A stretch of 6,836 nucleotides of DNA from Pseudomonadota bacterium (GTDB lineage: Bacteria > Pseudomonadota > Alphaproteobacteria > Sphingomonadales > Sphingomonadaceae), in contig JAEWCK010000068.1 of the NCBI GenBank assembly GCA_023390675.1, forward strand, positions 1 through 6,836. The letters are read 5' to 3'. Positions 6,576 through 6,836 of this stretch are shown here, one piece after another (position 1 is the stretch's first letter; each line of letters begins with the position of its first letter). Under the pieces are notes generated by a model that saw only the letters and a list, made by a program, of their open reading frames with translations, ran no database searches and was not told where the DNA came from. The position numbers were made by a program, and so were the translations under genes.

Positions 6576-6641
6576 GCCGCTTGCAGGTTCGCGACTCCTT
6601 AGGCGCGCCCTCCATCCCCCGCAACGTTCGATCAAAAAGGG

Positions 6642-6669
6642 TTGAGAATGGCCGCCCGCGGCGTATAGG
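6642..6669 (+). promoter_or_regulatory. Candidate sigma-70-type promoter for the coxB-like gene
   Basis: TTGAGA (6642-6647) and TATAGG (6664-6669) are separated by 16 bases in the divergent intergenic region, pointing toward the gene that starts at 6736. Transcription would begin near 6676, leaving a leader of about 60 bases. TTG-rich -35 and TATAGG-like -10 boxes are common in GC-rich alphaproteobacteria. No equally good promoter was found for pyrE on the other strand. Confidence 0.45.
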
Positions 6670-6680
6670 CCGCTCACTTG

Positions 6681-6696
6681 GGGCGGTTTCCCGCCT
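6681..6696 (+). other. Small hairpin in the leader of the coxB-like gene
   Basis: GGCGG (6682-6686) and CCGCC (6691-6695) pair around TTTC, with a possible G-T pair at 6681-6696. It lies in the predicted leader, about 40 bases before the ATG, and has no T-run after it, so it does not look like a terminator. A structural or regulatory role is speculative. Confidence 0.25.
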
Positions 6697-6735
6697 CGTC
6701 GTACGCGCTCCATGCGAACAGGGTGACACTAGACG

Positions 6736-6836
6736 ATGCGCATGCTTGGGTTGACTTCGATTGTCCTGGCGATGGGGCTGGCGTTCGCCGCTCCGGCCCA
6801 GGCCCAGGAGCCCGCCGCCGCGCCGGCGGCCAACGC
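6736..6836 (+). CDS. coxB: N-terminus of an exported protein, probably cytochrome c oxidase subunit II (partial)
   Basis: The frame from ATG 6736 is open to the window end (33 complete codons). It encodes a hydrophobic signal sequence of about 24 residues with a likely cut after AQA or AQAQ, then an Ala/Pro-rich segment beginning EPAAAPAAN. In Sphingomonas-type genomes, CoxB starts in this style and lies divergent from pyrE, which is the basis for the call. No copper-site or transmembrane motif of CoxB is in view, so any exported protein with an Ala/Pro linker remains possible. The ribosome site is weak (AGGG at 6720-6723, spacing 12). A second in-frame ATG at 6742 is an alternative start. 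If the call is right, the product is the copper-A subunit of the aa3-type terminal oxidase in the inner membrane. Confidence 0.58.
   Translation, partial: MRMLGLTSIVLAMGLAFAAPAQAQEPAAAPAAN

Noticed and set aside
6681..6696. The leader hairpin as an intrinsic terminator or attenuator
   Set aside because: The stem is only five base pairs and no T-run follows on either strand.

Overview
The window looks like a piece of chromosome from an alphaproteobacterium, most likely of the Sphingomonas group. The DNA is very GC-rich, start codons are often GTG or TTG, and the gene order pyrE-pdxJ-acpS-lepB next to a divergent coxB-like gene fits that group. The group assignment is an inference from recalled gene order and protein style; no search was run.

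Layout. Positions 1-165 hold the 3' end of a plus-strand gene of uncertain identity, possibly a glycosyltransferase. From 6564 down to 145 the minus strand carries seven genes with no spacer between any of them: pyrE (pyrimidine synthesis), pdxJ (vitamin B6 synthesis), acpS (activation of acyl carrier protein), lepB (signal peptidase I), an AI-2E family membrane protein, a zeta-class GST/maleylacetoacetate isomerase, and a TonB-dependent outer-membrane receptor. Every one of the six junctions overlaps by 1 or 4 bases (GTGA, TTGA, TAATG, ATGA, GTGA, GTGA). Five of the seven genes start with GTG or TTG. Clear Shine-Dalgarno sequences are visible only for pyrE and lepB. The block therefore looks like one translationally coupled operon transcribed from the pyrE side. 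It has a housekeeping front half and a more accessory back half.

Positions 6565-6735 are a divergent intergenic region with a plausible promoter for the plus-strand gene that starts at 6736. That gene runs off the window after 33 codons, and its signal peptide suggests coxB (cytochrome c oxidase subunit II). At the other end, the receptor gene and the partial plus-strand gene converge and overlap by 21 bases.

There is no gene-free stretch longer than 300 bases. I saw no tRNA, rRNA, CRISPR array, insertion sequence or phage gene. I did not find a clearly new biological system. The points most worth checking are the fully overlapping operon, the replacement of the usual rnc-era-recO genes after lepB, and the receptor with no visible ribosome site of its own coupled to a GST gene.
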